From Thunnus maccoyii (Eukaryota; Chordata; Actinopteri; Scombriformes; Scombridae), in the NCBI RefSeq assembly GCF_910596095.1, contig NC_056538.1:7372001-7436000 (forward strand): a stretch of DNA of 64,000 nucleotides, read 5' to 3'. Made by a program: the position numbers and the translations under genes. A model generated the notes under the pieces. The model was given only the letters and a program-made list of their open reading frames with translations, had not been told where the DNA came from and made no database searches. This document shows, piece by piece, positions 1-18,000 of the stretch. The first letter of the stretch is position 1. Each line of letters begins with the position of its first letter.

Positions 1-214
1 TTACTGACTGTGAATATACACATTTACTATATTCTCCTCTGTAAACAGCAGAAATTGTGGCAGTTAGTGTGAATGTGAAAAAGGGCAATTAATAATGTGT
101 TTTTGTGTTCCTGCCTTTGGGCATTTTCTTTTATCTATCTACCACATACTCCAGGATAAATGTGTTCACAGTTGGTTATTTGATACCATTAAGCTCTTTG
201 CTTCTCTTCTCTAA

Positions 215-5181
<4,967 letters not shown>

Positions 5182-6380
5182 ACCAGCTGCGACCCCTCTA
5201 AGCCAGGGGCCAGGGGCCAAGAGGACACAGCGGAGGAGTGTATGAGTGTGTGGGAGGGCCAAGGTGTGCTATGGAGACAGGGTGACAGCCACCCATATTT
5301 AAAGGGAATCTAGCAGAATATCGCAAACATGAGGAGATTCACCCCCATATACTGTACACGCAGAGTAGATCTACTCTCTGAAACAGTTACCCGGCACACA
5401 TACTTACTGTACCCCTCCTCACCTTGCATCACTCTAGCATGGTGCCTCCTGAAAATCCAGATTCATGGTCTTGTGACATTTCTGAGGAATCATGGTGGGT
5501 AAAGTCGTTGCACGTTTTGCACAGGCACAACAGCTGATGGAGCACACAGCCAAAGGAAGGGAACTGAAGCACCCACTCTGCCCACACTAAACCTTCAGAG
5601 GAGAACTGTCCCCACAGAGCGGGCTGAACCGCTGTAGTTGTTTGATGCGCTTGAATTCTGTCAAGTGGACTTGAAACTTGGCTCGTATGGACTCTGAAGG
5701 GGCACATGGTTTGCCCACGCCCCTGAACTGTTTTAAAGAACAGCGGAGATAACAGATGGGTGTGGAAAGGCGCAATGGACAAAAAAAAACAACAAAAAAA
5801 ACGTCTGACCCCCATGTCTTAAAACGACACCATCATGTGCACAACGCCCACAGGAAGTGCAACTTAATAGTCTCGCTCCCGCTGCCTCAAAGTGTGCCTC
5901 AAAACTGCGGGAAGATTGTATTTTTTTATGAGTTTTCTTTTTCTTTTGCCATTTAAGAATTTATCATGAGACTTCTATGTGCCAGACTACTTTATTAGTC
6001 CACAAAGCAAACTTGTGTGAGGGAATAATGATGAAAGAGAAGGATCGATTAGAGTCAAGGATACCCTGAGCCTTTTGGTCCAGTGTTTGAATCTCAGTTC
6101 ATTTGGACCATTGAACACTGGAACGTTTAAAGAAAGACATATGAGAAATTTCAAATAGACTTTTAATTAACTAAACACTTTATTTTCTGTTTCTTTTATT
6201 TTGAGATGACAATGTGCATTGTTTCTTTGAAACACATCACATCAAGAGCATTATTGGACAAAGTATTATCATCTGTGAGTTATCACAACCCCGAGAAGTC
6301 TAAAAGGATGTCCGACTTTTAAAGCGCCATTCAACTCACGCTAGCAACTATGACAAATAAACTCACTGAGAAATAACTGA
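5182..6380 (+). other. pik3cd: pik3cd 3' UTR and likely polyadenylation signal
   Basis: The sequence following the TAG at 5179-5181 has no conserved frame. The first clear AATAAA on the + strand is at 6356-6361, which would give a 3' UTR of about 1.2 kb. A later AATAAA at about 7292 is an alternative, so the exact end is uncertain. Confidence 0.5.
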
Positions 6381-9300
6381 TGCTTTTAACATGTTAGGAC
6401 CAAAACAAAAAGCAAATGTTTAGTTATTTTATTGTTTATACTGTATTTTTAATTATCTGTCTCTGAATGTCTCAATGTGCAAATATGTGCCGCTCTCTTT
6501 TTAAGTGTATTTGTTTTTATACGAGCAGGTGTGGGCGGAGTTCGGGGCCTGTGTGGGCGGGAATTTATCAGTAGGGACATTACACTGCGATGCAAAGCTA
6601 CTTCCTCGTTTCGACATACGGTGCTCCTCCAGCATCTGCATCTGTGTTTGATTTTTGTGCAATATCCGTAAACGAGTATATGAACCATATCTTATTATAT
6701 AAAACCTTGGGCTCAAGCCTAAGCCTATAATGGTTTTTCTCTGTTGGTTTATGTGTGATGCAGCTGTAGTTAGAACCACTAGCCTTCAAAAGTCTCAGAC
6801 ACTGGATATTGTCAAATGTACAGGCTTTTATTGTTTTGCTGGTTTGTTTTCATAGGAGTTTTATTAAAGTTATTTTCCACCGCGCTGCATTTCCGCCTAC
6901 GGTCTATTTCTTGTTCTAGATGTGGGTTGTGTGACTGTGCACCTACGCAGGGCACCACCATGGATTTTGTCTCTGTTTTGAGCACTACGATGATTTCTTA
7001 TTGATATAAAGCCAGAAATATATTCTGGCCTATTCTTGCCTGCTTTCTGCGCAAGAGAGAATAATCAGCATCATTGCCAAATAGAGGGATTCATGCTAGT
7101 TCATACGCTCTTCTTTTCATTGCTCCTCTTTTCAGACAGCACTTTAAAGTTTGCTATATTATAGTATCATATTGCGCATTAAAATCTCTGTGCAATTATC
7201 TGCTTTGAGGCTAAGACATTACCCAAATGACAAAATCAAGAAGTCCAATGACAACTTTGTTGTGATTCTTAAGATGCAAAAAATGAGCGTCAATAAATGA
7301 TACTGCATCTGCACATACTGACCCCCTCTTCAGTATCTGCTTTGTTATTTCAGGTCACACAGCCTCAGTCAGCCTCAGTGGTCAGTTAGAGGATGCACGA
7401 TACCACAGACAGGCAGAAGGATGTGTTATTTTAGAATGAGAATATAATTTGAAAATATTTGATCAAGAACATAAAATATAGTTTACTGCCATGAGGCACG
7501 TACAAAAAGCTGAAAACAGACGCACAATAGTTGCTGAAAAAGCTACTCAGTATTGTCAATATTCTCCAAGCAACCAGACCCACTGCAAAGAGGTTTTTGG
7601 CGGGTTTTTGGCTTCTCCATGACCTGCTGTATCTCTAGACTAGAATTAAAGGGATGTTCGCAATTACCAACCTCCTCATCATGAAGCTCCTTTGTGTGCA
7701 GGCTGTTTTTCATCTGAGGAGCATCTGAGAAGTGCTCTTTCCACTGTTGTTCGTATGACTCAGGAAATGTATTTCTTTTCACGCTGTGGGGAATGTTAAC
7801 AAAGTCTCTACCTTTCAGCGGTCATCATTTATTGATTCTCTGTTACTCAAAGCCACAATCATGGCACAGTGTGAATCATCTGTAATATGTGTGTTGTTCA
7901 CCGTAGTTACATAATACAGTAACCTGGTAGAAGAATTGTTCACAGGGAACACAGACACAGTGGCAGATATCCTTTAAACAAGGGATATAAAATATGTCCT
8001 ACATGTCAGTAAAATAAATAATCTGAAAAGAAAATAAAGGGCAGTGATGAAAAACAGCATTAAACATAATTACATGGATGTGTGTATTCACCATCTGAAT
8101 ATATGAGTTGATCAAAATCTCTCATTTCACCATGGGTATGTATGCAGGTGATTTCCTCACTGCTCCACTGACATCACTGACTGCAACAGGTGGCTGATGT
8201 TTCCGGACTTTAACATTCATGATTACAGACGATAACTGCATCCAACACACAGGTGTTGAAGGACGGACCAGCTAACTGGCTGTGTACTTCCACTGACGCA
8301 CCCATGGCACTATTTTCCAGTGACTCACATATTTGATGCTGGCCTACTTTTGGAAATTTCATACATTACATGCTGGGTTATTTTGTTTTGTTTTGTTTAG
8401 AAAAGTGGTCTTTTTGCATGTGCAGGAACACACCTACACAATTATAGCAAGAGCCACATGGTGCTGACACTAATATATGCTAATGCATAGCAGCAGTGCC
8501 ATGAAATACACACTACAAATTATTCCAGAAATGCTTCAATATGAATGAAGTAGATTAGTCCAGGATTCATCAGTACAGCTATACTACATAATTCAGGCCA
8601 CAAACACTTGAAATATTTGCTTTCTATTCATTTCTATTGTTAATTTCAACCACCTTTTTATCTGGGAAGCAGGGTGATAAAGTGAAGGATGAACATCTTT
8701 CAACTGAAGGACCCACATTCAAGTCTCCATGGAGTGCATTGGGGTTCAACATTAAGGAGAATATAAGGTTGCATGAATGAAAATAACAACCTCAAACTAT
8801 TTTAACAATACACAAGCAAATCTTTTAGCATTTAACATGGCATTAAACATGTTTTCAGAAGCCAAATATATGACTTGTTGGCTCTAGATTTGTTAATCAA
8901 ATTGAAATTTACCTTTTTAATGCTTTCTTTTACTTGTGCCATCCAACTGATGTAAATACCTTTAGCCAGTTAATCCCCATCAGCACAGGGATGCTGTTTT
9001 GTAGACCTCTGGCCCTTCTGTAGGATATGCAAGCATTCTTACAGCAGAAAGAAATGAAGTATTGCATCATATGTTATCCAGTGATTTCCGTCAGACTCTA
9101 TGTGACTTCTTCAGTACACTGAGCTCCATAGTGCACAACCATAACACCAGGGAAAAGTCAGTTTAATGCATGCGCAGTAACATATGTGGGGATGTATATG
9201 CTTTGAATGACGGATTTGTGGTTAGGTCATCATGATAATCATGACTGTCAGTCAAAGCTCCTGGGCTTCACAGAATAAGCTACCCACATCATGACTCATA

Positions 9301-10686
9301 AGTGTTGGGGGAATTCCACCCACCTGGAGGATCTCACAGTCAGCAAATGAAATGGGGGGGTGTGTGTGGTTAAAAAAAAAGGATGGTGAAGGGAGCAATC
9401 TTTTTAGTGTCAGGTCCACACTCACTCTCTTAGTTGTGATGTCTGTTGAGGATTTGAATCTGTCCACCTACACTTCAACCCATAACTGAATGCACCAAGT
9501 TCACCCATCTCCTATGGGGGCTGCTGAAAGGCTCTCTGGGAAATATTGGAAAACACAATAAAGCAAGACAAAGGCAGCGATAGATCCTCATACAGTATTA
9601 GGATCTCAGTGTGATATCATACAAGCCATTGTAAGTGCTGGATGAGTGCAGGCAGAGAGAGGGAGGATGGATGTGAGAGACTTGGTTCTCACATGTTCTG
9701 GTGAGTGGATGCTAAGCATCATAAGGCAGACAGCGGGGGTGTGTGGCTGCCACTTGAAACTGGCACTTACTCAGAGAACCCGAGTCCAGATTTCTGCAGG
9801 AAGCTATTATATGGAGGCTCTTGGCATGAGAATGGGAAATATGATGTTGTGGCTGCCATGCCAGCATGTGAAAATAACACAGTTTATACTCTCCAGGCCC
9901 AGCCACTCATGACGAACTCAGGCAACAAGCAAGAGTCCCATTCAACATAACAGCCTGTCCAACAAAGGCTTCAATCTGGAATAGGAGGAGGATGTAAAAT
10001 CTCATCCCTCTAAAGTGTTAGGCAGTACCTGATGATGCAAGCAAGAGGGGTGGGGATGGGGGGAGGATCGGAAGTCAAATAAACATATGGCTTTTCCGTT
10101 TGTTTGTTTTTTACTTTGAATGTAGACTACAATCACAAATGTACACTTGTATAGTTAATTCATTTCTTCTCTCCAACAGCAAAACCTCCATAATGTCGGC
10201 AAACATTTTATACGTGCTTAAAGAAAGACGGCATCACTGCTGCAGTGCAATAAGAGATGTGACGCAGATAACTATGGAAAACATGTATTGCTATACCACC
10301 CGTGACAGTAGCTCCTTCGCTTCGAGATACTCTGTACGCTCATCGTTTTCCTCTGCAGACGTCTTTGACAGAAAAAAAACATAAGAGCGTGTGTTTAATT
10401 GTAAAATGTCATTCAGTTGCCATGTCTGTCTGTTAAACCCCTCACTTCAAATGACTCGCCGAGGAGTTATGTCATCTTATTTATAACTGTCTTACGCCGC
10501 ATACGTTAAAGTCGTGGCAAGTTAAACGTATCTTAGCCTTATATTTAGTGTGGTTTATCGTTTCCTGGTTGTTTCCTCCTCAGACTTTTGCATTTATGTA
10601 ATTTCAACACTCGATACGTTGTTTGGGACTCCGCTTAGTCGTAACTATCCAGCCCCACACTGCACGATACACACAACATGGGATTC
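6381..10686. other. Intergenic region between pik3cd and per2
   Basis: About 4.3 kb with no supported gene. Open frames here are short, overlap on both strands and show no domain. The segment is AT-rich with scattered homopolymers. It presumably contains distal regulatory DNA of per2, but I see no element I can name. Confidence 0.5.
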
Positions 10687-10767
10687 CACGTGCAGTGGAT
10701 GCCTTGTTTATATAAAACGACGGACAGCGCTCTGGACCAATGAGCTCCAGTTATTGTAACTACGTCA
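10687..10767 (+). promoter_or_regulatory. per2: Candidate per2 core promoter: E-box, TATA box, CRE-like site
   Basis: A canonical E-box CACGTG (10687-10692) sits 16 bases upstream of a strong TATA box TATATAAAA (10709-10717). A D-box-like word GTTATTGTAAC (10750-10760, one base longer than the RTTAYGTAAY consensus) and a CRE-like TACGTCA (10761-10767) follow within 60 bases. CLOCK:BMAL1 acts on E-boxes, and light induction of teleost per2 is known to need a nearby E-box/D-box pair. CCAAT boxes in both orientations and a GGTGGGG word lie at 10795-10860. A TATA-directed start would fall near 10740; a second, TATA-less start nearer 10870-10900 is also possible. Confidence 0.55.
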
Positions 10768-10869
10768 TGTTATCCATGGTAACTCGTATTTTCCAGCCAA
10801 TTGAAAAACGCTGTGGGTGGGGTCTGAATTGAGGTCATGCGCCGAGCTCGCCGATTGGCTGGTAGGTTG

Positions 10870-11030
10870 ATGCCGGAGTGAGCCGGGGAGGAACCGCACA
10901 GTACTGTGTCAACCCGACTGAACTGAGGTACCCATTGACGATTACTGGATGTTTCTACTCACTGTTCGGCTTTGCTTTTACTTTACACCGAGGACATCCC
11001 GAGAGGTGATATTTTATTTCGACAGCACAG
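10870..11030 (+). other. per2: Probable noncoding first exon of per2
   Basis: A GC-richer segment downstream of the promoter motifs ends in two possible splice donors, GAGAG|GTGATA after 11005 and CACAG|GTTGGT after 11030. The next plausible acceptor is TCCTTTAG before 14950, leading into the coding exon. The exact 5' end cannot be set from sequence alone. Confidence 0.45.
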
Positions 11031-14000
11031 GTTGGTTTTCTCCTCAATTTTCACATTTTTAGTTGTAGTAAGAATGAAAAAGCTGGGCGCAAAAAAATAA
11101 GTTGCATAACTTAACTCGATCTGCGCATGCGCGTCAATTCTGATTGCTCTACTTCTTCTACTTTTATAACCAATTTTACTGGTTCCAGGTTTTTCTATCC
11201 ACCGGTAAAGGTAGAAAAATGCCCGCTTTTGTGACATGGCATCTCTGTGCCAAGCGGCTGGTGTTTTGTTTCAGGTTTTTTATCGCCTAACGTTACTTTT
11301 ACATAACTGTGTCAGTGTACCGTGCAGTGGATTGCAGGTCAACGTGTGTGTGGATTGTGAATAGCAGGTCAATGGGAGTTAGATGGGGGAAGGGATGTTT
11401 GTTCCCATTACAAATATAGTTTTATTTTATTTTATTGAATTATCCTTTTACCTAAGGTACACACGTGCAGGCTATGTATGAAACATAATATACATTTTAA
11501 TATAATGGTTTGTAAAATGAGTAGTTAGTTTGAGGCTCAAGGAAAGCTGTGACATCAGCTCTATTCTTACAAGTAGTACAACTGAGAAAATTGCTGTATT
11601 TCACTATTGAAGGTAGATTTTGTTCGAATCTGACTATATTACTAATATTGGTTTGGTAAAGGATAGATATATTATAGGTTTATTTCTAGCTTACCATCAT
11701 TCAAGGTCTCCCTAGAGGCATAGGAGACTTTCTCCCTGCCACACTGAATATTAGGTCGACATGATCACCTCACTACAAGGCGGTTGAGTTTAAGATGATA
11801 TACATGTTGATATTTAGCCTTCATTGGAAGACCTCTGGTACCTTGAACTTATATGGACTCCTGAAAAGTGCACATAGCACAGGTCGCCTTCATATGACCC
11901 CACAGAAGGTTAACTAGAAGATTTCTTGTAAGGCAAAAATAGTGATTAACTCTTGGTAACATTGTTCCAGCTCCCTAGAAGATACTTTATATCACACCAC
12001 TTAAGAGGTTACTTAATAGATTGACTGTTAAGTGTCATTACTCTTGACACCAATCATATGGTATAAAAGTAATAACGTAGTAAGTTGTGTAGTATATAGT
12101 GACAGTCATCTGATGTCACTCATTGTGATAATGTCTTATCAGTGAAATACTGGAATAAACCTAAACATGAGGTGTTCAAATACTACCCACAAATGATTCC
12201 AGCATATGCGTAGTATATTTGCAGTTATTCTCTTCTGATAACATCAGACTAATGTGTTTCCCCCTGTGTTACACTGGACTGTGTAAACTTTAAGATTAGA
12301 CAACTATTTAATATAAACTGTAAGATTTCCTATTTTTGCATTTGCTTGTGTGATTTCATTGATGAATGGACTTCAGAAGCACAGTAGCTGGATACAGTTG
12401 AAAGCATGTGGTTTTATGAAACAAGGCTATAATTGCTTTGTGCTGCACTTTATCCAAATCCATGTGACTGGAGCAGCGTTGTATAATGCCTGAGATCTGT
12501 GCTAGTGTGTTGGGTGTTTCAGCACTCTGGGTGAAACAGCGCTGAGCTGGAGGCAGTGGGAGTTCAGTTTCATTATGTCATGTCTTCTGCTCTGTGCTCT
12601 GAGTTACATGATTATGTGCACGTTTCTTGGGGAGTTTTAAATATTTTTTTGGGGGAAAAAATATTTAGCACTTGTTAAATCTCGGTTGCTTGTCTGTTCA
12701 GTAATGTTGATGGAGAAAGGGCTCTCTGGTAAGCTCATATCCTTATTGCATGTTCCTATAAAGTTTGAAAACTCTTAAAAATGCTGTAAATTCATGATTG
12801 TTGGTTTGAGTTTGTTTTCTATTGCTGTTACAGACCAGCCGATATCATGGCTGCTTTGTGATTTAGAAGTGAGCTAATAGACCGTTTTGCAACAATTCTT
12901 CTGCAACAGTCCCTGATATATTTTGTGTTTGGTAACAGTTTTATTATGTTAACCTAGTTTTTAAATGTTTTGTTTTACTGTTGGCTGTTCAAGGCCTTAA
13001 CACTCTGTTGTACTGCATGCAGTTTACAGCTACTGTTTCATCTAAGCTCAATGATAGTTTAAGAATTCAGTGATAGGATTTTGTGTGAGAAAGTGCTGTG
13101 TCAGAAGTCTAAGCATACTATTCATTTAGTTATCATCTTTTTTCTCTGTGCAAAAGGTAATAATAAGACTCTGTGACATGATTATAACCTGCGGTCAACC
13201 TTGAATGCCCCCGATTGGCTGACATAATTCTAACCTGTTGTCACTCCCCGCTTTCTCCTGATTGGTTACTTGAAGCAGCCAATAGAAAGTCCCCTCTGAG
13301 CGCTTGGCTACTGACTCAGTTTGACTCGGGAGTGGGTCATTTCCGACGGTAGCAGTGGGTGTGTGGCTGGAAATCCTGCTACATTTTTGCTAGATCTTTA
13401 AACATGACAAAACCTTCCCTTAAAACTTGGAGAAGTTATGTAAAACAGCTTATGTAAAGAGCAAAGAATATGCAGAATTTGAATGCTTACATAAATAGCT
13501 GCAACCTGATCTTGGATAGCTGAAAAACAGTGAAATAGTTTGGATTTGGATTCTGTGTCTGTTGCCAATATTTCCTAATAGGGCTTTAACAGACATAAAT
13601 AGCTCCAACTACTGCTGCTACACACTCCAAGGCTGTGGAGGGCGTAGGAAGAGGAGGAGGAGGCTGTAGAGCTGATGGAAACTGTTGCTGTTATATTTAT
13701 ATCAAGTTTCCTTTAAAGAACAAGATTTTTAACATTCCTAAATGTTTGTGATAGCGACTTATTTAACTGTGCTTAGCCCCAAGCAAATAACATTGAACCT
13801 CAATGTGGATGCTCATGTTACCAAGATACTGTGACATGTAACACACAGATCTTTAAAGGTGATACTTGTGTAATTACTGGATGTGAAAAGGAGGTAAAGG
13901 TTGCTCGAGGAAGTACGCAGAAGTATCTTTTTTTATGTTGCTTGTCAATTCAGCAGCACTGTTACATAAGGCTGCATTTATTTGATTTAGACCTAAGTGG

Positions 14001-14949
14001 TCATAGACAATGCATCATCACATCTGTTTATCATCTGTTTGTGTGGGATCCGTATCCATGGCATTTCATCTGTTATTGTGCCTTATATGATTACATGTGA
14101 CAAATACACTTGATTGATTGATAATGATAGTACTACTATTTGTGAGGTGGAGCCATTTTATCCCCTGGAATTGATTGTCAGTTTTTCCTCCGCCTGCTTA
14201 TTAGTTTATTTGTGAAGGGCAAAGCCTTTGGTTTGCAGAACAGCTGCTGCAGACAGGTGCACAACAACGTCAAAACTATAAATGATTTTTTCCAAAATTT
14301 GTCCTGCTGGTTTGTGCAAGGTGAAGGTTTTTATTTGTGTTATGTCTTCAGAGCTGTGTTTCCATCCGTCAACTCACCTTTCATCTGAAAAGGCTCTTGA
14401 AAAATTGAACCGGATCATTCTGGTGTGGGGCTTAAATCCACCCAGAAAGGGCAAACGGCGGCCTATTTGCTGTGCACACCTTTTGAAGGACGGATGGCAG
14501 CAGGCTTGGTGTGTGTGGGTGTGTGTATGTGTGTGTAGCACAACAAGATCCATTTATCTGTGCTGCTGTGCCCTTTTCTTTAGGCTACAATGGTAATCAG
14601 ATCAAAGTGATGGCCACCGTATATTTGATGGTTTCTTCTAATCCCCATTGATTGCTTCTAATTTTAGGACTTGTTGGTTGGATCGCAACAGCGGGGTCAG
14701 CCTTATAAATGTGAAGGTCCGTGACTAAGCGACTGACTGAGTGATGAAGTTAGACCATTGGTCAGCCGAATGCCGCAACTTCTCTTATCCGTTTGAAATT
14801 AAAAGCCCTCTAGCGTTTCATACATGGTCCAGCTATATACTTGGTTTTGATCTCGTCTTGTCTCTTTACTATTGATCTACTATCTGTGGAAGTGCACTGT
14901 ATTGTATATTGAGTTATTTCACCTGTGTTTTTTTTTTTCCCTCCTTTAG
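11031..14949 (+). other. per2: per2 intron 1 with clock-type sites and a promoter-like island
   Basis: About 3.9 kb noncoding. It contains a second CACGTG at 11462-11467, an E'-box CACGTT at 12619-12624 directly after the D-box-like ATTATGTG, and a cluster at 13200-13340 with CCAAT boxes in both orientations (GATTGGCT, GATTGGTT, GCCAATAG) and an AP-1-like TGACTCAG. No exon is recognised inside. Confidence 0.4.
13200..13380 (+). promoter_or_regulatory. per2: CCAAT/AP-1 cluster in per2 intron 1, possible alternative promoter
   Basis: Three NF-Y-type CCAAT boxes within 90 bases and a TGACTCAG word stand in a GC-richer island inside an AT-rich intron, 1.7 kb before the first coding exon. The CCAAT spacing and local base composition look promoter-like, but no TATA box or initiator is obvious. 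An enhancer or chance cluster remains possible. Confidence 0.3.
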
Positions 14950-15010
14950 ATTAGATCATCCCTCTTGAGGCATCAACTCCATTTGCATCCCAGTGTCTAC
15001 TGCCGTTACC

Positions 15011-15028
15011 ATGTGGAAGGTAACTTAA
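15011..15028 (+). other. per2: Five-codon upstream ORF in per2 leader
   Basis: ATG TGG AAG GTA ACT TAA lies in the exon that begins at 14950, 31 bases upstream of the per2 start codon at 15059. It is short enough to allow reinitiation. The ATG has A at -3 relative to A=+1 (ACC ATG T), a fair Kozak context. Confidence 0.4.
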
Positions 15029-15058
15029 TCTCCCAGCTTTTGCCCTCTGGCCTGTCTA

Positions 15059-18000
15059 ATGTCTGAGGACAGCGATCCAAAGCACTACCCGTACTCAACC
15101 CTGGACGGGCACGAACGAAACCGGGAGAGGGTCGGTTTCCAGCTGGAGGAAGAAGAAGGTTCTCCTTGTGGCTCCATCAGCCAGCTGCACCGCATGGCCA
15201 GCGGCTACAACGAGGGTTGTGGCGGGCAGGACGGGGTCGAACTGGAACCGGAGTTAGGCTTAGCCTCTGAGGGGAGCGACAGCAGCCATGAGCACCCAGC
15301 CTCACCGGGCTCCCCGCATGATGACAGGAAGCGGCCACGCCCAACCTTACACGAGGATGTAGAAATGGGTGGCAGTGGTTCGAGTGGGAGTGGGACAGAA
15401 TCTCATGGCAACGAGTCGCATGGCAATGAGTCCCACGGAAATGAATCTGTGGGCAGCTCGAACGGCAACGGCAAGGATTCTGCTCTGATGGAGTCGTCAG
15501 GGAGCAACAAGAGGTGAGAGCACATCAAATGCACTGAATCACGGTAAATCAAGTTTTTTCCCACCACCATGGGGGAGCAGACCATCTGGTTCATGGAAGT
15601 AAGGTTCATTAAATGTAATAGAAAGGCCATTTTCTCCTGTGTGAGTCATTTGTTGCTGTGAGTCATTGTTGTAGTCTTGTTGAGAATGTCTCAGACTGAG
15701 GAACGAAGCAGGTATTTTATTCCTGATTATGCAACAGACTGGAAGAAAACAACATAACTGTTGGCATAGTATCATTTAGAGATAACTTGCTATTACGTTA
15801 TAATAAGGAAAAACATTTCTATGCTGGAATAATGAACAAATGATGCAGGCTCATTAACAAAGTGGATTATCCAAGAATTGTCAGTTCTGTAGGTGTTATT
15901 AGATAAATCATATGGAATATTCGAAATATTGAAATAACGCTCAGTTAGCCCAACAGAGATGATAGTTGCATCATTTTATTAAGACTTCTGGGTTCTAGCT
16001 GTAATGTGGTCCTTGCTAGCTGGGGCTTACTCTCTGTTGATTAACCATATCAGATTCAAAGATACGAGGGACGTGCCCTTCTACATCTGTCTGCCGATCA
16101 TTTTCATCTGAGTCTGAAGAAAACAGAACACCAACTGGAGGTCGGCTGTTACATAACCAGCGCTAATGTTTTCCCTATCTCCATTTATATCCGTGAGCAT
16201 TGCCGTGCACAGACATTTTGGGAGGCAGGTGCTCAAGCGAAAAAAAGGGCAGTGATAATTGAATACATGAATTCACATTACACCTCTGTTGGGTCATCTC
16301 ATTGATCAGCAGGCAGCACAGCGATGATGCTGTTGCAGTATGAACACGCACACACACGCTAAGTGAATGGAAAAACCAACGGATCAGTTTTACAGTCGAA
16401 AGGGAGTCAATCGAACTGTGTCTCATCAGAAGTTTTTTGCAGTTTTTTAATGATGAAATCAACCCGATCTAGAGCTAAGTATAAGTTAAGTAAAAGTTCA
16501 TCAAGTTGACCTTTGAGTCCAGTTCACCAATAAATTCAGACTCTTTCTCAATGTGGAAAAATGAAAACTATCAGTCACATTGTTGGACCAGAGAGGAAAC
16601 TGCAGACAGACAAGGGATGGAAAGAAGAGGAAGAGTCATACCACCTTAAAGATGGCTGGAGGGGGAGGGGGGGCGAGATACGCAGTGTTCAGACATACAC
16701 CCATTACACTACTTGCCCACTGCCGTTTTGCTTTTTTTTTTATAGAAATACAACCCATTTACTTCATTTTCGCGTAGCAGTGCCCACAGTTATCAAATAA
16801 AAAAAAGCTCTAATTTGTAAAATACTAAGCGTGTTATCAATACATAGTCAGACAACGGATGTTACAATCATAAAATGAAAGTGTCTGCTCCATTATGGTT
16901 ACAGCTCAAACTCTCACAGCCCCTCGCCGCCAAGCAGCTCCAACGCCTTTAGTCTGGTGAGCTCCGAGCAGGACAACCCTTCAACCAGTGGCTGCAGGTT
17001 AGTACACACCCTAAAAACCCCACTGCAGTTAAATGATTTATGATAAGTTGTCTTAATGTCAGGGGTATAACTTCACAGTCATCTCACAATTAATGAGCCA
17101 TGGTTTGATACACTCCCTTTCCTTTTTATAATGTTCAACTGATAATAAACTGTCAAAGGAGGAGATTCCTTATTTATTCCTCCATAGACATCAAATCTGT
17201 TGTCAGTGGTAGTTTTTTATTTGAACGCAGCAGTAGAAAGCTGAGTTCTTGAAGTCAGATCCACAGAAGATACATCCCAGTGTCAATTGATCCTTTCATA
17301 CCCCATCCCCTTACATACCGTTAGCTACCCCCTCCTATTCTGCTCCCCATGCTGGAAAGCTGTGCTTCTGAGAGTATGACAGCACTGGTAAGACCTTGTC
17401 ATTTTGACGTCATGTGTATCTGTCTCATGTATGCACTGCAGCAGCGAACAGTCAGCCAAAGCTAAGACACAGAAGGAGCTCTTTAAGACCCTCAAGGAGC
17501 TGAAGATGCACTTGCCGTCGGAAAAGAGGAGCAAGGGCAAGTCCAGCACCGTCAACACGCTCAAATATGCCCTGCGATGTGTCAAGCAGGTGAAAGGTAA
17601 GACTTGCTTCTTTTGGCCTTTTTTTTCATGCACGTGCTCATACATGCATACGTTTTTCTTTGATTATTGAGAATATTTGTGACATTTAAACCAGTCTTGG
17701 GAAATACACATACATTCTTAATCATGTTCTGCGGTTTTAAGTGTGAATAATGTATGAACATTTTTACAAATGAGGTCTTCTGGTTATGAAATGAAGCATG
17801 CCGCTTAGTAAAGTATAATATCCCCTGACCACATATGCAAAATGATTTGTGCATCAATCCGTTCTTTCTTTGATTTTCAGCCAATGAGGAGTATTACCAG
17901 ATGCTGATGACTAATGACAGTCAGCCACCAGGTTTTGACGTATCATCCTACACCATCGAGGAAATCAACAGCATCACCTCTGAATACACCCTCAAAAACA

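Noticed and set aside
9646-9950. Overlapping open frames upstream of per2
   Set aside because: Three frames on both strands overlap with no common composition bias or domain. They are most likely chance.
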